Below, piece after piece: positions 17,357-26,139 of a stretch of DNA of 64,000 nucleotides (positions are counted from its first letter, which is position 1; each line of letters begins with the position of its first letter). Made by a program: the position numbers and the translations under genes. Where the stretch lies: positions 243,187 through 307,186 of the forward strand of contig NZ_JBIWGZ010000005.1 in the NCBI RefSeq assembly GCF_044763875.1. Reading direction: 5' to 3'. The DNA is from Rummeliibacillus sp044763875. GTDB lineage: Bacteria > Bacillota > Bacilli > Bacillales_A > Planococcaceae. The notes under the pieces were generated by a model that saw only the letters and a list, made by a program, of their open reading frames with translations, had not been told where the DNA came from and did no database searches.

Positions 17357-18010
17357 ATGAAAAAGCTACATCTCATTACACTCGTTATTTTCTTTTCCAT
17401 TCTTTATATTTTCTTTATACCTGAACAACCTTTTTTATTGAAAATTTCGTTTAAAATTATTCCAATAATCTTGATGATTATTTTCGTCTATTTACAGCGT
17501 GATTCGAACAATCCAGCATTTTCAAAGTGGCTTCTTTTAGGGCTGTTCTTCTGCATGCTAGGAGATGCCACCATTCGCTGGTTTTTACTGGGTCTATCCT
17601 TCTTTTTAGTCGGTCATATCTGCTACATTGTCGCATTTTTCAAAGTGAAAATGAAAGCGATAAATCCCTATATTGCTATTTTTTTATTGGCCTACGGTAT
17701 GTTGATGGTCGCATGGATTGCAGGAAATATTTTTAGAACAGGTAATTATGTACTTGGTATAGCGGTTTGCTTTTATATTGCCGTTATCTTAACAATGGGA
17801 TGGTCAGCTTTGCAAACGTATTCACCCATTATTATTCTTGGTGCCTTTTCATTTATTTTCTCAGACTCCATCTTAGCTATTAATATGTTTATAACAGATA
17901 TACCAATGTCAGATATTCTTATTATGACAAGTTACTATAGTGCACAACTTTTCTTTGCAATGAGCACGCTAAAATATTCCGTAGCTCGAAAGAAAGTGTT
18001 AGAATTATGA
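17357..18010 (+). CDS. YhhN/TMEM86-family membrane protein (lysoplasmalogenase-like)
   Basis: 217 residues, about eight membrane helices. The family core is visible: LGLFFCMLGDATIRW followed by FFLVGHICYIVAF, and a later AFSFIFSDSILAIN. These acidic and His residues in the membrane are the presumed catalytic site. Human TMEM86B of this family hydrolyses lysoplasmalogens; bacterial substrates are uncertain. Start follows AAGGAAGTG. It is 31 bp upstream of pepT, so the two may share a message. Confidence 0.8.
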   Translation: MKKLHLITLVIFFSILYIFFIPEQPFLLKISFKIIPIILMIIFVYLQRDSNNPAFSKWLLLGLFFCMLGDATIRWFLLGLSFFLVGHICYIVAFFKVKMKAINPYIAIFLLAYGMLMVAWIAGNIFRTGNYVLGIAVCFYIAVILTMGWSALQTYSPIIILGAFSFIFSDSILAINMFITDIPMSDILIMTSYYSAQLFFAMSTLKYSVARKKVLEL

Positions 18011-18041
18011 CAATGCTTTAAATATAAGGAGGATTCAAACA

Positions 18042-19268
18042 ATGAAAGAAACAGTAATCGAACGATTAGTCAAATACACTAAAATTGATACTCAATCTAA
18101 TGAAGCAAGCGAAACAACACCTTCTACTAAAAAACAATGGGATTTACTACGTGTATTAGAAACTGAATTAAAAGAAATCGGTATGGAAGAAATAGAAGTA
18201 GACGAAAATGGCTATTTATTTGCAACTTTGCCTGCAAACTCTGATAAAGAATTACCAACAATCGGATTTTTAGCACACGTTGATACAGCAACTGACTACA
18301 CAGGTACAAATGTGAATCCACAACGTCATGACAATTATGATGGCGGCGATATCCAACTAAATGCTGAAGTTGTATTATCTCCAAAAAATTCACCAGAATT
18401 AGCTAACTACGTTGGTCAAACATTGATTACAACAGATGGTACTACTTTACTTGGTGCAGATGACAAAGCAGGAATCGTAGAAATCATGACTGCTATGGAA
18501 TATTTGATTAACCATCCTGAAGTAAAACACGGCAAAATCCGTGTAGCATTTACACCCGATGAAGAAATTGGACGTGGACCTCATAAATTTGATGTGAAAC
18601 GTTTTAATGCAAATTATGCGTACACAATGGACGGTGGTCCACTAGGAGAACTTCAATATGAAAGCTTTAATGCTGCAGGAGCTAAAGTAACCACTCGTGG
18701 TACTAGCGTTCATCCAGGTTCTGCAAAAGGAAAAATGGTCAATGCCATTACAATGGCAATTAAATTCCAAGAAATGCTACCAAAAGCTGATGTTCCAGAA
18801 TTGACAGAAAATCATGAAGGTTTCATCCACCTTATGAATTTCAATGGTGAAGTTGAAAACACGTCTCTTTCTTACATTATTCGTGACCACGATCGTGAAG
18901 CTTTCGAAGCGAAAAAAGCATTAATGCTAGAAGCTGAAAAAGCAATTAAAGCGGAATACGGTGAAAATGCAATTACTGTGGAAATTTCAGACCAATATTA
19001 CAACATGGCAGAAAAAATCCTACCTGTAAAAGAAATTGTTGACATTGCACAAAAGGCAATGGAAAACTTAGATATTACACCTTTAATTTTACCAATTCGT
19101 GGCGGTACAGATGGTTCTCAACTCTCATATATGGGACTTCCAACGCCTAATATCTTCGCTGGTGGCGAAAATATGCACGGTAAGTATGAATATGTTTCTG
19201 CTGAAACAATGGTTAAAGCAACTGAAGTTATTATAGAAATCGTTCAATTGTTTGAACAAAAAGCATAG
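18042..19268 (+). CDS. pepT: Peptidase T (tripeptide aminopeptidase)
   Basis: 408 residues, M20B zinc peptidase. Metal and catalytic motifs appear in order: GFLAHVDTATDY, LLGADDKAGI, FTPDEEIGRG, TMDGG, and the C-terminal IFAGGENMHGKYEYV. It removes the N-terminal residue from tripeptides in the cytoplasm. Full family length. AAGGAGG precedes the ATG. It follows the YhhN-like gene by 31 bp and precedes an exporter gene by 27 bp, so an operon is likely. Confidence 0.96.
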   Translation: MKETVIERLVKYTKIDTQSNEASETTPSTKKQWDLLRVLETELKEIGMEEIEVDENGYLFATLPANSDKELPTIGFLAHVDTATDYTGTNVNPQRHDNYDGGDIQLNAEVVLSPKNSPELANYVGQTLITTDGTTLLGADDKAGIVEIMTAMEYLINHPEVKHGKIRVAFTPDEEIGRGPHKFDVKRFNANYAYTMDGGPLGELQYESFNAAGAKVTTRGTSVHPGSAKGKMVNAITMAIKFQEMLPKADVPELTENHEGFIHLMNFNGEVENTSLSYIIRDHDREAFEAKKALMLEAEKAIKAEYGENAITVEISDQYYNMAEKILPVKEIVDIAQKAMENLDITPLILPIRGGTDGSQLSYMGLPTPNIFAGGENMHGKYEYVSAETMVKATEVIIEIVQLFEQKA

Positions 19269-19295
19269 TTGGTGAATCGATAGGCAGGTGACATT

Positions 19296-20276
19296 GTGAA
19301 AGAAATTGCTCTTGGTGTATTGGCATCATTATTTTTTGCAGTAACATTTATTTTAAATCACTCGATGGAGCTAGAAGGTGGAAGCTGGCTATGGAGTTCA
19401 TCATTGCGCTATTTCTTCATGCTTCCCTTTTTACTTGTCATCGTCGCATCACGTAGAGGACTTACTGCCGTAGCAAAAGAGATAAAAACCCAACCAAAAG
19501 TTTGGCTTCTTTGGAGCTCTGTTGGCTTTGTACTCTTTTATGCTCCCCTCACCTTTGCTGCTGCATACGGCCCAGGTTGGCTCGTATCAGGCACTTGGCA
19601 GTTTACAATTGTAGCAGGAGTATTACTTGCACCGTTCTTTGTTCAATATATTGATGGTAAAGTCATCCGGCAAAAAATACCGCTCGTTTCATTACTTATT
19701 TCGAGTATTATTTTAGTAGGCATTATTTTAATACAAATTCCAAGTATGAAATACGTTTCCTTAGAAAGCTTACTATTTGGAATCTTCCCTGTAGTAATTG
19801 CTGCATTTGCGTATCCACTTGGAAATCGGAAAATGATGGATGTATGTAATGGTCGGCTAGATACTTTCCAACGTGTACTAGGAATGACTATCGCTTCTAT
19901 ACCTGTTTGGATTGTCATCGCAATTTATGCACTTGCAACGGTTGGCCTTCCTTCAGTTAGTCAGATGATTCAATCATTAATTGTCGGCATTAGCTCTGGT
20001 GTAATTGCGACTGTGCTATTCTTCATCGCAACGGATCGCGTCCATAATGACCAAGGAAAACTGGCGGCTGTTGAAGCAACACAATCTACTGAAATCCTTT
20101 TCGTTATTGTTGGCGAAATGTTGCTATTGGATGTTCCACTACCTAAGCCACTTGCACTCTTTGGTATAGCAACTATTATTGTCGGTATGTCACTACATAG
20201 CTATTACACCACGATACTGAAGAAAAAAAGTAGTGTCGTTTTGCAAACTGTAACAAAAGATAGAATAAAAGAATAA
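19296..20276 (+). CDS. Multidrug resistance efflux transporter family (EmrE/DMT superfamily)
   Basis: 326 residues, about ten membrane helices, GTG start with a GCAGGTGA ribosome site. The sequence resembles the multidrug-resistance efflux (DMT) group: ELEGGSWLWSSSLRYFFMLPF near the start, then the conserved AAYGPGWLVSGTWQFTIVAGVLLAPFF, and late VEATQSTEILFVIVGE. Substrate unknown. It is the last gene of the possible YhhN-pepT-exporter unit. Confidence 0.82.
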   Translation: MKEIALGVLASLFFAVTFILNHSMELEGGSWLWSSSLRYFFMLPFLLVIVASRRGLTAVAKEIKTQPKVWLLWSSVGFVLFYAPLTFAAAYGPGWLVSGTWQFTIVAGVLLAPFFVQYIDGKVIRQKIPLVSLLISSIILVGIILIQIPSMKYVSLESLLFGIFPVVIAAFAYPLGNRKMMDVCNGRLDTFQRVLGMTIASIPVWIVIAIYALATVGLPSVSQMIQSLIVGISSGVIATVLFFIATDRVHNDQGKLAAVEATQSTEILFVIVGEMLLLDVPLPKPLALFGIATIIVGMSLHSYYTTILKKKSSVVLQTVTKDRIKE

Positions 20277-20401
20277 TGGATAAGGAAGATGTCCTATAAT
20301 TCAGTGAAAACTGATTTTCTGGGCATCTTTTATTATTATTATTTTGGACATAACAAAAAACGATAAGATTGATGAAATCTTATCGCCCAGTCTAGTCGAA
20401 C

Positions 20402-20437
20402 ATCCCTAAACTTTTGAGGGGGGTTTAGGAATTTTTT
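20402..20437 (+). terminator. Terminator-like hairpin
   Basis: CCTAAAC pairs with GTTTAGG, followed by AATTTTTT. Confidence 0.6.
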
Positions 20438-20521
20438 AATTGTTAGCCAAATTTTGGAGAAAAGTAGCTAATTGAATCCTGCTCTACCTACATTTTTTAG
20501 AGGAGGTTTATTTCTCTATAT

Positions 20522-20541
20522 GACAATGATAATCATTATCA
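20522..20541. promoter_or_regulatory. Fur box
   Basis: 20522-20540 matches the 19-bp Fur consensus at 18 positions. The 7-1-7 core TGATAATCATTATCA (20527-20541) is perfect. It sits about 80 bp before the FhuF-like gene, just upstream of a TTGAAA/TATAGT promoter (20575-20601). Confidence 0.9.
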
Positions 20542-20621
20542 ATTTAAATGTCAATACTTATCCTAAAGTATTTTTTGAAAATTACATAATTATTGTATAG
20601 TAATACTTAAGAGGTGATAAT

Positions 20622-21332
20622 ATGAGCTCTTTATCAAGAGATCAACTACAACAATTACAATCCTATAGTATCTATGTTGATGATTCAGCAAATACTGTAT
20701 TTAGCCTGCAACAACTACATAATGATGAGTTTTTACCTGATTTTTTAACGCTTATTAAAGCAATAAGTAATGTAGAGTCCGATACAATTGCTTTATCGTA
20801 TTTTACACGTCGTTATGGCATGTTCGTTGCGATGCAGTTTTATATGTTAACAACGTACGACGAAGTATGGGATGGTTCCTTTGGTAATCTGAAGTTTGGT
20901 GTTAAAGAGGAATTTGGAAACAAAGCATTATGCATGTTTACACATTCTTCAGATTGGCAAATGATTAATGAAGACGAACGGGAAACTACATTTATGAAAA
21001 TATTAGAACAACAATGTAATGCAATTTTCGTTCAGTTGCGTAAAATTACTTCGGTCTCACCGAAAATGCTATGGGAAAATGTTTTTGGCTATATGTTATG
21101 GCATCTACATGTACTTCTTTCAAATCCAGGTACTTGCGAACAAGCACAAATTGATATTGCATTATTAGAAGATGACTCTTTATGGTCTTCGTTTGCAAAG
21201 CACTCTTATTTTAAAGAATATACAGGGGGAGATCACCCTTCAAAACTTATCAATATGCCTGTGCGCAAAACTTGCTGTTTCTCAAAGGACGTCCCTGGAT
21301 GGATGCAATGTGGTTTTTGTCCATTGAAATAG
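20622..21332 (+). CDS. FhuF-like ferric iron reductase
   Basis: 236 residues. The C-terminus has the 2Fe-2S signature of FhuF: CC, ten residues, C, two residues, C (from RKTCCFSKDV to QCGFCPLK). Such proteins reduce ferric iron released from siderophores at the inner face of the membrane. The N-terminal ~200 residues have weak FhuF-like similarity and no membrane segment. A perfect Fur core and a good promoter precede it, so it should be iron-repressed. No siderophore uptake genes are in the window. Start follows AAGAGGTGAT. Confidence 0.85.
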   Translation: MSSLSRDQLQQLQSYSIYVDDSANTVFSLQQLHNDEFLPDFLTLIKAISNVESDTIALSYFTRRYGMFVAMQFYMLTTYDEVWDGSFGNLKFGVKEEFGNKALCMFTHSSDWQMINEDERETTFMKILEQQCNAIFVQLRKITSVSPKMLWENVFGYMLWHLHVLLSNPGTCEQAQIDIALLEDDSLWSSFAKHSYFKEYTGGDHPSKLINMPVRKTCCFSKDVPGWMQCGFCPLK

Positions 21333-21446
21333 CTTATACTTTTTCAATTAAAATGTGTGTGCGATGGCCTAGAAAGAAAATAAAAGAATATGAATCTAAT
21401 ATCTTTACTTTTCAAAGTGATTGCAGTACACTAAACACACCAAAAC

Positions 21447-21460
21447 TTTCCTTTAGGAAA
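21447..21460. promoter_or_regulatory. MntR-like operator upstream of mntH
   Basis: TTTCCTTTAGGAAA is a perfect 6-2-6 palindrome 43 bp before the mntH start and resembles the B. subtilis MntR site (TTTGCCTTAAGGAAAC). Confidence 0.55.
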
Positions 21461-21502
21461 CTTTATTTCGGAAACAACACATTTGAGAATGGAGGAAAAA
21501 CG

Positions 21503-22789
21503 ATGAGTAAAGTGTATAAAGAAAAGCAAGTCTCAAGGTTACAACACACAACAGCTCAAGATGTTCTAAATGGTAAAGTACATGGCATTAAAAGCGTACT
21601 TCCCTTCTTAGGACCTGCTTTTATTGCAGCTGTGGCTTATATAGACCCAGGAAACTTTGCTACGAATATTACCGCTGGATCTCAATATGGTTATTTATTG
21701 TTATGGGTGATTGCCATTTCAAATTTAATGGCCGTTCTAATCCAATCTTTATCTGCAAAACTTGGCATTGCAACAGGAAAAAACTTACCTGAGGTTGCGC
21801 GTGAAAACTTTTCTAAAAAGACATCCATTCTATTATGGATTCAAGCAGAGCTCGTAATAATGGCCACCGATTTAGCAGAATTTATTGGTGCAGCACTTGG
21901 CATGTATTTATTGTTCGATATTCCAATGCTACCTGCAGCACTCATAACAGCTGTTGGTTCATTCGCTATTTTAGAGCTTCAACGCCGTGGCGTACGTGCA
22001 TTTGAAGCTGGAATTACTGCAATGGTGATGATGGTTGTATTGGCATTTGCACTCCAAACATTTTTGGCACATCCTGATGCCGGGGCAATTGCAACAGGCT
22101 TTATACCACATTTTGATGGTGTAAATTCTGTTTTACTTGCAACAGGTATTTTAGGTGCTACCGTTATGCCACATGCAATTTATTTGCATTCATCGCTAAC
22201 TCAACATCGCGTTGTTGGTAAAAATGATGAAGAGAAACGTAAAATCTTCAAATTTGAATTTATGGATATTGTCATTGCCATGATTATTGCAGGGGCAATT
22301 AATATGAGTATGTTAATCATCGCTGCTGCCGTATTCCATTCAAAAGGCATGAATGTTGAAGATTTAGATGTAGCCTTCCATTCACTTGGCGAAATGATTG
22401 GACCAATGGCTTCTATATCATTCGGGTTAGGCTTATTAATTGCTGGGCTTGCTAGCTCTTCTGTTGGTACCTTAGCCGGGGATGTTGTGATGCAAGGTTA
22501 TATCAGAAAGCATATTCCGATTTATTTAAGACGTGCGATTACAATGATTCCACCTCTTTTAATCATCGCATTTGGTGCCAACGCAACAAAAGCCCTAGTG
22601 TGGAGTCAGGTTATTTTATCCTTTGGAATTGCCTTCGCATTAATCCCATTAATTATGTTCACAAGTAACAAGAAAATTATGGGCGGACTTGTAAATCATA
22701 AGTTTACAACAATTCTTGGCTGGATCGTGGCAGCGATCGTTGTATGCTTAAATATATATCTGCTTTATCAAACAGCTTTTGGTGAATAA
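21503..22789 (+). CDS. mntH: Nramp-family Mn(II)/metal:H+ symporter
   Basis: 428 residues from ATG 21503, which has GGAGG at 21491-21495; the open frame extends upstream but without a ribosome site. Nramp signatures: DPGNFATN in helix 1 (Asp48, Asn51), the MPHAIYLHSSL metal-binding Met/His motif in helix 6, and GLLIAGLASSSVGTLAGDVVMQG. It imports manganese using the proton gradient. An MntR-type palindrome lies upstream. A 68-codon acidic ORF follows by 46 bp. Confidence 0.94.
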   Translation: MSKVYKEKQVSRLQHTTAQDVLNGKVHGIKSVLPFLGPAFIAAVAYIDPGNFATNITAGSQYGYLLLWVIAISNLMAVLIQSLSAKLGIATGKNLPEVARENFSKKTSILLWIQAELVIMATDLAEFIGAALGMYLLFDIPMLPAALITAVGSFAILELQRRGVRAFEAGITAMVMMVVLAFALQTFLAHPDAGAIATGFIPHFDGVNSVLLATGILGATVMPHAIYLHSSLTQHRVVGKNDEEKRKIFKFEFMDIVIAMIIAGAINMSMLIIAAAVFHSKGMNVEDLDVAFHSLGEMIGPMASISFGLGLLIAGLASSSVGTLAGDVVMQGYIRKHIPIYLRRAITMIPPLLIIAFGANATKALVWSQVILSFGIAFALIPLIMFTSNKKIMGGLVNHKFTTILGWIVAAIVVCLNIYLLYQTAFGE

Positions 22790-22835
22790 AATTATTCACT
22801 AGACACACACTACTTTTTAAAAGGAGTGTGAATAG

Positions 22836-23042
22836 ATGAAGAAAGATTCATTGCCAAAGGATAAAAAAATATTTGCAGACTTACCATCTGATGAACGGCC
22901 TGATATGATGGATACAGAAAATATTAGTCTATATGATTTGCACGAAGATATGCATACCGTCGATCCAATTCCAATGGAAGAGCTAACTAAAGATTTAGAG
23001 TCAGAAGCTAAAGACGATAAATATGATGGTAAATGGACATAA
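22836..23042 (+). CDS. Small acidic protein after mntH
   Basis: 68 residues, very acidic, no membrane segment, no recognised family. It has a strong AAAAGGAGTG site, ends right before a terminator and probably shares the mntH message. The composition (many Asp/Glu and four Met) could suit metal handling, but no function can be claimed. Confidence 0.65.
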   Translation: MKKDSLPKDKKIFADLPSDERPDMMDTENISLYDLHEDMHTVDPIPMEELTKDLESEAKDDKYDGKWT

Positions 23043-23051
23043 TAATAAAAT

Positions 23052-23084
23052 AAAAAGGTGTCTAAAAATTTTAGACACCTTTTT
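23052..23084. terminator. Terminator after the mntH unit
   Basis: AAAAAGGTGTCTAAAA pairs perfectly with TTTTAGACACCTTTTT. Confidence 0.9.
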
Positions 23085-23133
23085 ATTTTTGTTTCTATAA
23101 CCTATTTTTATAGGGGAGAGCCTTAAACCTTTT

Positions 23134-24099
23134 CTATTTTTCTAAAAGCTTTTCTCCTATTATTGTACAAGCTTCAAAGAATAGTTCTACAAAACCCTCA
23201 CGATCTACGTTATGTAATACTTTGGCATTTGGCGTTTTACCTGTGTTATTTGCATAATCGACAATTGTAGATCCTGCAGTTAATCGACCTTCTAATTCAA
23301 CTTCTACATAATAATCGTCACCTTGGAATAATTCAGGTGCTACTAAGGCTGCGACAGCACAAACGTCATGGACACGAATTTGCTCTTCAAAATGTGGTGG
23401 GTGGAATGGTGTTTGTGATTGTGTAAATGTATAGAATTTCATCATATCGGCCGCTTTTTCAGCAAATGGTGTACCAAGTGTACGCAGTTTTGCCATTTCT
23501 TTTCTTGTGATATAAGCTTTATGCGTTACATCTAGACCGCTCATCATAATCGGTACACCTGAGCGGAATACAAGCTCTGTAGCATGTGGATCTACATAAG
23601 CATTGAATTCTGCAGTTGTTGACATGTTCCCACCAACAGCAGCTCCACCCATCCATGAAATCAGTTTAATCTTCGGTTTTACTTCTGGATGTGCAAGTAA
23701 CAATGCGCCAATATTTGTTAATGGGCCGGTTGCGACAATAATAACTTGTTGATCACTTGCTAATAAAATTTCACACATTGCCGTGATAGCAGTTCGATCG
23801 CTTTCTTTTAAAGTTGGATCTGCCCATTTTACATTGCCGAGTCCCCCTTCACCATGAATATCTTCCGCTACTTCTAAAGTCCGGAAAATAGGTTGCTCAA
23901 GACCACGTGCTACTTCTACATCTTGGCCTATATAGGTTAAAAAGCTAAGGGCATTATATGTCGTTTTATCTGTTGATAAATTACCTGCTTCTGTTGTGAC
24001 AAGCTTAATATCTAATTCTGGACGCGAAAATGCCAGAGCAAGCATCATAGCATCATCAATTCCTGGGTCACAGTCAATAATTACTGGGGTTTTATTCAA
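23134..24099 (-). CDS. Nucleoside hydrolase (inosine-uridine preferring family)
   Basis: 321 residues. The family calcium-binding motif is at the N-terminus (IIDCDPGIDDAMML); ATGPLTNIG and an active-site His region (RVHDVCAVAAL) follow. It splits ribonucleosides into base and ribose for salvage. TTG start with GAGGAGTGG upstream. The length is standard. Transcribed alone; no transporter or kinase neighbour identifies the preferred nucleoside. Confidence 0.92.
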   Translation of the reverse strand: MNKTPVIIDCDPGIDDAMMLALAFSRPELDIKLVTTEAGNLSTDKTTYNALSFLTYIGQDVEVARGLEQPIFRTLEVAEDIHGEGGLGNVKWADPTLKESDRTAITAMCEILLASDQQVIIVATGPLTNIGALLLAHPEVKPKIKLISWMGGAAVGGNMSTTAEFNAYVDPHATELVFRSGVPIMMSGLDVTHKAYITRKEMAKLRTLGTPFAEKAADMMKFYTFTQSQTPFHPPHFEEQIRVHDVCAVAALVAPELFQGDDYYVEVELEGRLTAGSTIVDYANNTGKTPNAKVLHNVDREGFVELFFEACTIIGEKLLEK

Positions 24100-24188
24100 A
24101 ATTATCCACTCCTCACGCTTATATTGCTATTATCAGACTTCTTGATGTAATTGTAACTTGTTTTGGCGAATCATTCATCTTTAAAAGA

Positions 24189-24226
24189 GGCACCGCATAG
24201 TCGAAAAATCTCACTGATGCGATGCC
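24189..24226 (-). terminator. Terminator of the racemase-GNAT unit
   Basis: On the reverse strand GGCATCGCAT pairs with ATGCGGTGCC (one G-T), followed by TCTTTT. Confidence 0.7.
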
Positions 24227-24234
24227 CTATATTA

Positions 24235-24918
24235 TTATTTTCTATAAGTAATAAACCACTGACCATCTTGTTCAAACATATCCGTTCCAAGAAAGTCTTC
24301 TTTTAATAATTGTTGTTGCCCCGTTTTATCAGACATTAATAAGGCTCTAGTTTCTGTAAATGTTAGCTTTTCCTCATTTAAATTTTTGTAGAAAATATAG
24401 CGAAGTTTATTGCCATATTTTTCTTTTAGTCCAGCTACGAGTAGCCCTTGAGAAAACTTATCTTTCAAACTTGGGATATTTAGTGGTTTTACTGTCGCAC
24501 AAATATAATCGAAACGGCTTAAATCGACTTGATCCATAATAATTTGGGCCATCTTTTTTTGCAGGCCATAGCCACGATATCTCGGTGATACATTAGAAAT
24601 CTCTTGATAGAGTACACGTGACAGTTTTTCCTCAGGGATACCACAATCTCTTCCTAAATGTTCATCATCAATGATTGGCTCAAGTAATGCTCGAAATGCG
24701 ATCAATTCATCTTCTACATATACTCCAATCATTAAACCATGGTCATTTAAAATATAGCTAAATTCTTCTTCGCTAAGAGGTTGCAATGTATTTTTATCAG
24801 GTAATGAAGCACATACCTCAGCTTGTAATTTTTCAAGTTGCGGTATATGGTTCATTGTTAATATTTCAACAGTATATGGTGTTAATCCTAGCAAACCCTC
24901 TGCAATAGTAGTCATCAT
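24235..24918 (-). CDS. GNAT acyltransferase, likely amino acid N-succinyl/N-acyltransferase
   Basis: 227 residues. The acetyl-CoA-binding core is at about 108-140 (VSPRYRGYGLQKKMAQIIM), matching R/Q-x-x-G-x-G. It starts 12 nt after the racemase-like gene and is clearly co-transcribed. In Geobacillus kaustophilus a GNAT enzyme next to N-succinylamino acid racemase succinylates D-amino acids. That role is proposed here from the neighbourhood, not from residues specific to succinyl-CoA. Confidence 0.75.
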   Translation of the reverse strand: MMTTIAEGLLGLTPYTVEILTMNHIPQLEKLQAEVCASLPDKNTLQPLSEEEFSYILNDHGLMIGVYVEDELIAFRALLEPIIDDEHLGRDCGIPEEKLSRVLYQEISNVSPRYRGYGLQKKMAQIIMDQVDLSRFDYICATVKPLNIPSLKDKFSQGLLVAGLKEKYGNKLRYIFYKNLNEEKLTFTETRALLMSDKTGQQQLLKEDFLGTDMFEQDGQWFITYRK

Positions 24919-24930
24919 ATTACTTCCCTT

Positions 24931-26040
24931 CTAGCGAACAATGCATGAATGACGGCAAAGTTCTTGTATCACATTTTCATCTACATCAATACCTAATCCT
25001 GGTCGTTCATTTAAGCAAATAAATGGGACATCATAGTGAAGGTTTCCAACATCTTTAGAGAATTTTAGTGGCCCTGTTAATTCGACGCTCTTCATAATCT
25101 TTTTCGAAAATGCTACGTGGAAGCCTGCTGCTGAACCGATTGAAGATTCAACCATAGAGCCTACTTGGCACTCAATCCCCGCCATTTCCGCCATATTCGC
25201 AAGCTTCATAGCAGGATAAATACCGCCACATTTCATCAATTTGATATTCACTTTATCGGCCGCACGTTTTGCGATAATTTCACGCATTTCTTTTGCACCG
25301 TGTAATGCTTCATCAATCATCAATGTCACATCTGTTTTAGACTTTACTTCAACCATTGCATCGATATCATCTGCATCTACTGGTTGTTCTAGCCAATCTA
25401 AGTTAACGTCACGTAATGCACGTAAACCTTTTAAAGTAGTTGAAGCATTATGCCAGCCTTGGTTGACATCTACACGAATATCGATATCTTCTCCAACTTT
25501 TTCACGTACCGCTTGAATTCTTTCTACATCTTTCATGACTTCTGTACCGACTTTCATTTTGAATGAACGATACCCCATTGCGACACGTTCAGCAGCTTCG
25601 TTTGCCATTTTTTCAGGAGTTCCAATACTTAACACATGGGTAATTGGAAATTTCTCGTGATAACGACCACCTATTAATTGGTAAATAGGGACATTTAACT
25701 TCTTACCTGCTATATCGAAACAAGCGATGTCGATTGCTGCTTTGGCTGCAGGTACTTGATAAACGGTTTTATCCATCAATTCATGAATTTTCTCAAAGCC
25801 CAGAGGATCATGACCAATTACTGCTGGTGCTAATTGATGTTTTAAGACCATATAAGTACTTTCCCAAGTTTCACCCGTTACATGCTCGTCAGGTACTGCT
25901 TCTCCGTAACCAATAATCCCTTCATCGGTTGTCATTTTCACAATAATAGAAGGCATTGTGTCATAAGTGTCGTAACTAATTATAAACGGTTCAATTAAGG
26001 GTAATTCAATTGCATAAATTTCCACTTCAGTTATTTTCAT
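24931..26040 (-). CDS. Enolase-superfamily N-succinylamino acid racemase / dipeptide epimerase-like
   Basis: 369 residues, muconate-lactonizing subgroup. Catalytic residues are visible: KMK (Lys161, Lys163), metal ligands Asp191 (RVDVNQ), Glu218 (LEQP) and Asp243 (MIDEA), and Lys267 on the opposite face (NIKLMKCGG). The twin-Lys arrangement supports 1,1-proton transfer (racemisation/epimerisation). Dipeptide epimerase, o-succinylbenzoate synthase and NSAR share this fold. The GNAT and M20 partners favour an N-acylamino acid substrate. The tandem GTCG operator lies upstream. Confidence 0.8.
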   Translation of the reverse strand: MKITEVEIYAIELPLIEPFIISYDTYDTMPSIIVKMTTDEGIIGYGEAVPDEHVTGETWESTYMVLKHQLAPAVIGHDPLGFEKIHELMDKTVYQVPAAKAAIDIACFDIAGKKLNVPIYQLIGGRYHEKFPITHVLSIGTPEKMANEAAERVAMGYRSFKMKVGTEVMKDVERIQAVREKVGEDIDIRVDVNQGWHNASTTLKGLRALRDVNLDWLEQPVDADDIDAMVEVKSKTDVTLMIDEALHGAKEMREIIAKRAADKVNIKLMKCGGIYPAMKLANMAEMAGIECQVGSMVESSIGSAAGFHVAFSKKIMKSVELTGPLKFSKDVGNLHYDVPFICLNERPGLGIDVDENVIQELCRHSCIVR

Positions 26041-26087
26041 GATCTCCCACTCTTTTCTTTACAAAATTATTTTCTCTTGATATAGTT

Positions 26088-26105
26088 GTCGTTAAATAGT
26101 CGCTA
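26088..26105. promoter_or_regulatory. Tandem GTCGTTA operator, copy A
   Basis: GTCGTTAAATAGTCGCTA: two GTCG-YTA half-sites 11 bp apart in the 99-bp gap between the divergent racemase and regulator genes. The same motif is at 28937-28954. Confidence 0.6.
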
Positions 26106-26139
26106 TTAATGATAAAAAAATAATAAAGGATTCGATATA

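Larger units (their letters stand above)
20277..20621. other. Gap with hairpins and Fur-controlled promoter
   Basis: Contains an imperfect terminator (about 20288-20328). A perfect 10-bp hairpin CGATAAGATT/AATCTTATCG at 20361-20385 has a T-run on the reverse strand. A forward terminator follows at 20402-20437, then the Fur box and the promoter of the FhuF-like gene. Confidence 0.7.
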
